NCBI RefSeq assembly: GCF_003590095.1
Contig: NC_039493.1
Location: 1,178,001-1,242,000, forward strand
Reading direction: 5' to 3'
DNA length: 64,000 nucleotides
DNA from: Trichoplusia ni
Taxonomy: Eukaryota > Arthropoda > Insecta > Lepidoptera > Noctuidae
How positions within the stretch are numbered: the stretch's first letter is position 1; every line of letters begins with the position of its first letter. The notes under the pieces are model-generated. The model worked only from the letters and a program-made list of their open reading frames with translations. It had not been told where the DNA came from and searched no databases. Shown here in pieces: positions 60,989 to 64,000 of the stretch. The position numbers were made by a program, and so were the translations under genes.

Positions 60989-61104
60989 ATTCCCACTCGA
61001 CGCTCGCTCTAACTCATTGAGTCACGCGACAGTTTCTATTAGTGCGTGCACAACTCCCCTGCCTCCTCATAATTGATTCTGATCATCTATCGCTTCCGAC
61101 GGCT
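60989..61104 (-). promoter_or_regulatory. 5' UTR of the 355-residue-protein gene with acceptor and two uORFs
   Basis: A good 3' splice site (TTTATTTGCAG) precedes 61104 on the minus strand. Between it and the main ATG lie a 15-codon uORF (61086 to 61039) and a two-codon uORF ATG AGT TAG (61017 to 61009). A strong donor (GATT/GTAAGT) at 62544/62543 could end the matching upstream non-coding exon. The exon pairing is inferred; the uORFs are read directly. Confidence 0.4.
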
Positions 61105-64000
61105 CTGCAAATAAAAAGTTATAGTTGTAAGTTCCATGAATGAACCTGTGGAAAATGGTAGGAGCTTTTACGGATTTGTGTTTCAATGAAACTTGACTGA
61201 GATTTTGTATAAATTCATGAACATAGTAAATAACAGCATTTTGATAGTTGTAAGAAATTACTTGGTTCTTTTTCATTGTATAAGAAAGAACAAAATGAAA
61301 TAGAGAATCCTATAAAAGGATTTCGAGAACGTGATGATTCTTTACACCGATATAAACACTAAACTAAATGCCGTGACCATATTTTTAATCTTGAATGAAA
61401 TAATTATTCAAAACATTTAATATCTGAAAACATTTAAGTTTGCAAATCTTTATTGCCGCGTTGTAACAAAGCTTAATTAATTTGTCAAAAAACTTTTTCG
61501 TAAACGCCAAAATGTATAAATTCCGCAGTGAATATTTTTGCGAAGGAGTATTGTTTCGTAAAAGTTCAACTCAAAAAGGAATTAATTCGCTAAACGGTTG
61601 CGGCAGCTTATTATGCACTCCGCCTGTTGCTTGTAAATTGTTTCCGCTGTCGGCAACTAGTAGGGTTTCCATAAGTTTGATAGTAATTGTTGGTACATTA
61701 GGAAAAATAATCATTTTATTTTTATTTATCCTTTTGTATCTTTAAAGTGATTATTTTAAAGTGTGCCTTATATAAAATGGTAAAATCTAAAACCACAGCT
61801 ACTTATCTTTAAAAACACTATACCATAATTAAGAAATCGTACCTTAATGAGAAATATTAAATATGTTAAAAAAATAGCGCGATACTCAAAGTATTGTTTA
61901 AGTTTGTAATTAATGCAAAGAATAATTAATTTCATTCAAAAGACTAACTGAAGACTTTTTTGATACAATAAATTTTGTCGGCAAAACATTTATTTCTTGT
62001 CAAAACTGAAAGCTTGGTCTCAGTACGTCTGCCAACGGTTGAGGCAGTGATTAATTGAAACCCAAACGTCAAGTAATGCAACTTCCTTACATTGTCAAAG
62101 CTTACGACACACTAATAAATTACCCGATTTATTAATAGCCTTGCATACCTATAAATAAGTTGGAAATAGTTTTAATTTTTAAATAATAGAATATATTAAG
62201 AAAGGTTTATATGTAGTATAAATTAAATGCTCCGCACACATATGTAAACATTTTTTTTATGAATTAAACAACACAATTGTTCCCGTTATAAAAAAAAAAC
62301 GCTTTTTGTTATACCAGTACAGTACTTAGAGGCAAAAAATAAAAACAAAGAAAATTAATCAAGTGTAAGTGTTTACAAACTCAATGAGAAACGACGCTTT
62401 ACACAAGCCTTACAAGTTTTCAAAAATGAAAGAAAACCGAAGAGAACACTTTTGAGTTATTGTCACTATTACACCGAAAAAAATTGGATAAGAATGCGTA
62501 ATAAAAGACAAAATAATATCAAAATCAAAACAAGAATACTTACAATCGATTCGTTTCATCAGGTCAATGCATTGGCTACGAGCGTAGCACTCTCGTAGTA
62601 CAAGTCCGTAGCATTAAACTACGAGCGTAGACCTCACATGTCACTCAAATGTTGAATTAAACTAAATTTAAAATATACACAGATAAGCTAATTCTCTAAA
62701 AATCGTTAAGTACTGTATTATTTTTCGGTTTACTTCGTTGTATCGCTGATGTGAGCGAGCGTCGTTACTTATTTCCCTGTGAACGGTGACTGGTGGTCGC
62801 TACGACGTCGCGAGCGGTTTTGTCGTCAAATAAAGCTGGTTACACACGCGATGACACGATTCGGGTTTAAGGTTGAATATATTACATGTGTCAAGTTGAC
62901 ATCGTGGAGCTTGCGCGGGAATGTTTGCTTTGTTGGTTCGTGTTAAATTGTAACATTTTTTTTGTTTGTTTGTTGTCAGTATTAATTGTTTGGAAATAGT
63001 ATGCTTAATATTTTTCTATTTTTTTTATTAGTGATATGCCATTTTTTTTTAATATTTTGATTAAAACCAATGCAAATATAGTTTTAATGTTTATACATGT
63101 AATTTGGTATTAATTTTTTTTGGAGATATAAAATGTAACACAAATAATTTTTTATACTACATTAGCCTTAATACCAGTTATAAATGACTGTTACAGTTTA
63201 TTTTTAGTAACAAAATTACACGCACCTTCTGTAATGCCCTAAATGATTTTATGTCTATTACAGTTATTTTGTGTAATATAACGGCTAAGGTAACAGTAGA
63301 CCCTAATTAATTGTTATGGCTGAAACAGCCAACGAATTCAAAATTGAATATGAAATTGTAGCTTGTAGAAAGTGAGATTTTATTTATTAGAGATGACGCA
63401 AAAACTATTATATTACTTGCAAAAACATCCTTGTCATTGTTATATCTACTTTGTCTGTCTCTCCAAGAAAAATACAAAAGGTTTCACTTAGATCGCATAG
63501 CTAAATTATTAAATTATTCCTTTTTACCCCGTCATTGTTCCACTAACAAAAATCTCTAAGAATCTACTTATCTACTAAGAATGATACATTGGCCACTATA
63601 CGGTATACCGAATCAACAGCCGATTCCTCCTTCCATTTTCGGACCCAAGCATCCTCGCCCTAGAATTAAAAAAAACAATTTCAAAAATACGTTTTGAAGT
63701 ATCCCTTTGACAATAAATAAGTATCCTTACAGAACCTAAAACTTCAGCTATAAAGAAGCCGCGTCCACGGCATCCTCCTGTAATTATTCGTCGTATCGTG
63801 CGACAGTTCGTAATTTATTCCAAAATATTGTTGTATTATAAATTTTGCATAAATCCTATTCGGTTTGCATAATTTCGGGGGACTCGATACAAACTGTTTG
63901 GGGCACGGAACATTAAGTTTAATGGTAGGAAATAAGTAGTTTGGTGAACTCAGGGATAGGTAAAGTTTGTGCTAATAGCTGCGGCGCTGATAACATCTTT
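61105..64000. other. Non-coding right end of window
   Basis: Mostly very AT-rich, with an island of higher GC and several CpGs around 62,560-62,960 that fits a promoter/5' exon for the minus-strand gene. A 12-base word CTACGAGCGTAG occurs twice (62576-62587 and 62619-62630). Short open frames such as 61482-61745 lack coding character. No VWA8 exon was recognised. Nothing else seen. Confidence 0.4.

Noticed and set aside
61482..61745. 87-codon open frame with a hydrophobic C-terminus
   Set aside because: The hydrophobic end comes from T-rich DNA; no other support.

Overview
The window is nuclear DNA from an insect, almost certainly a moth or butterfly. It is AT-rich between genes, has short introns with GT/AG borders, and carries repeat fragments of types common in Lepidoptera: tRNA-headed SINEs, short Helitrons that run TC...CTAG between A and T, and a repeat ending in a GATGAT tail. 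No bacterial, viral or plasmid features were seen. Gene structures were read by hand from splice-site phase and protein similarity remembered from the families; no search was run.

Layout, left to right. (1) 1-7105, plus: the 3' part of a CEP131/AZI1 (dilatory) centriolar-satellite gene, 14 exons. (2) 8949-10673, minus: a deadpan-type bHLH-Orange repressor ending in WRPW, with a gene-free upstream region of about 9 kb that carries a cluster of Su(H)-type sites. (3) 19994-26548, minus: an 11-exon gene for a 624-residue EF-hand/coiled-coil/tail-anchored protein resembling KASH5. (4) 27745-34440, minus: a 14-exon gene for a 769-residue protein I do not recognise. (5) 37927-43407, minus: an uninterrupted 1826-codon Atrophin (Grunge) corepressor gene. 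(6) 44622-53501, plus: a ~23-finger C2H2 zinc-finger gene. One of its introns ends in a perfect 108-bp tandem array of 23 copies, each copy carrying the 3' splice site plus the start of the next exon. (7) 55145-56107, minus: a small THAP-domain gene, divergent from (8) 56602-59280, plus: the first five coding exons of the mitochondrial AAA+ protein VWA8. (9) 59921-60988, minus: a 355-residue intronless-CDS gene of unknown function with spliced 5' UTR signals.

The genes do not form a pathway. Two (CEP131 and the KASH5-like protein) belong to centrosome/cilium and nuclear-envelope/dynein biology. Three (deadpan, Atrophin, zinc-finger) are transcription regulators; Atrophin and WRPW bHLH factors are both corepressor-linked. 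Two pairs (Atrophin/zinc-finger and THAP/VWA8) are head-to-head over short shared upstream regions.

The most remarkable signal is the 48880-51361 array. It is GC-rich, in frame (36 codons per unit), identical from copy to copy, and it multiplies a splice acceptor 23-fold inside a zinc finger. It is either a very young, possibly variable exon-intron minisatellite or an assembly artefact, and that needs to be settled first.
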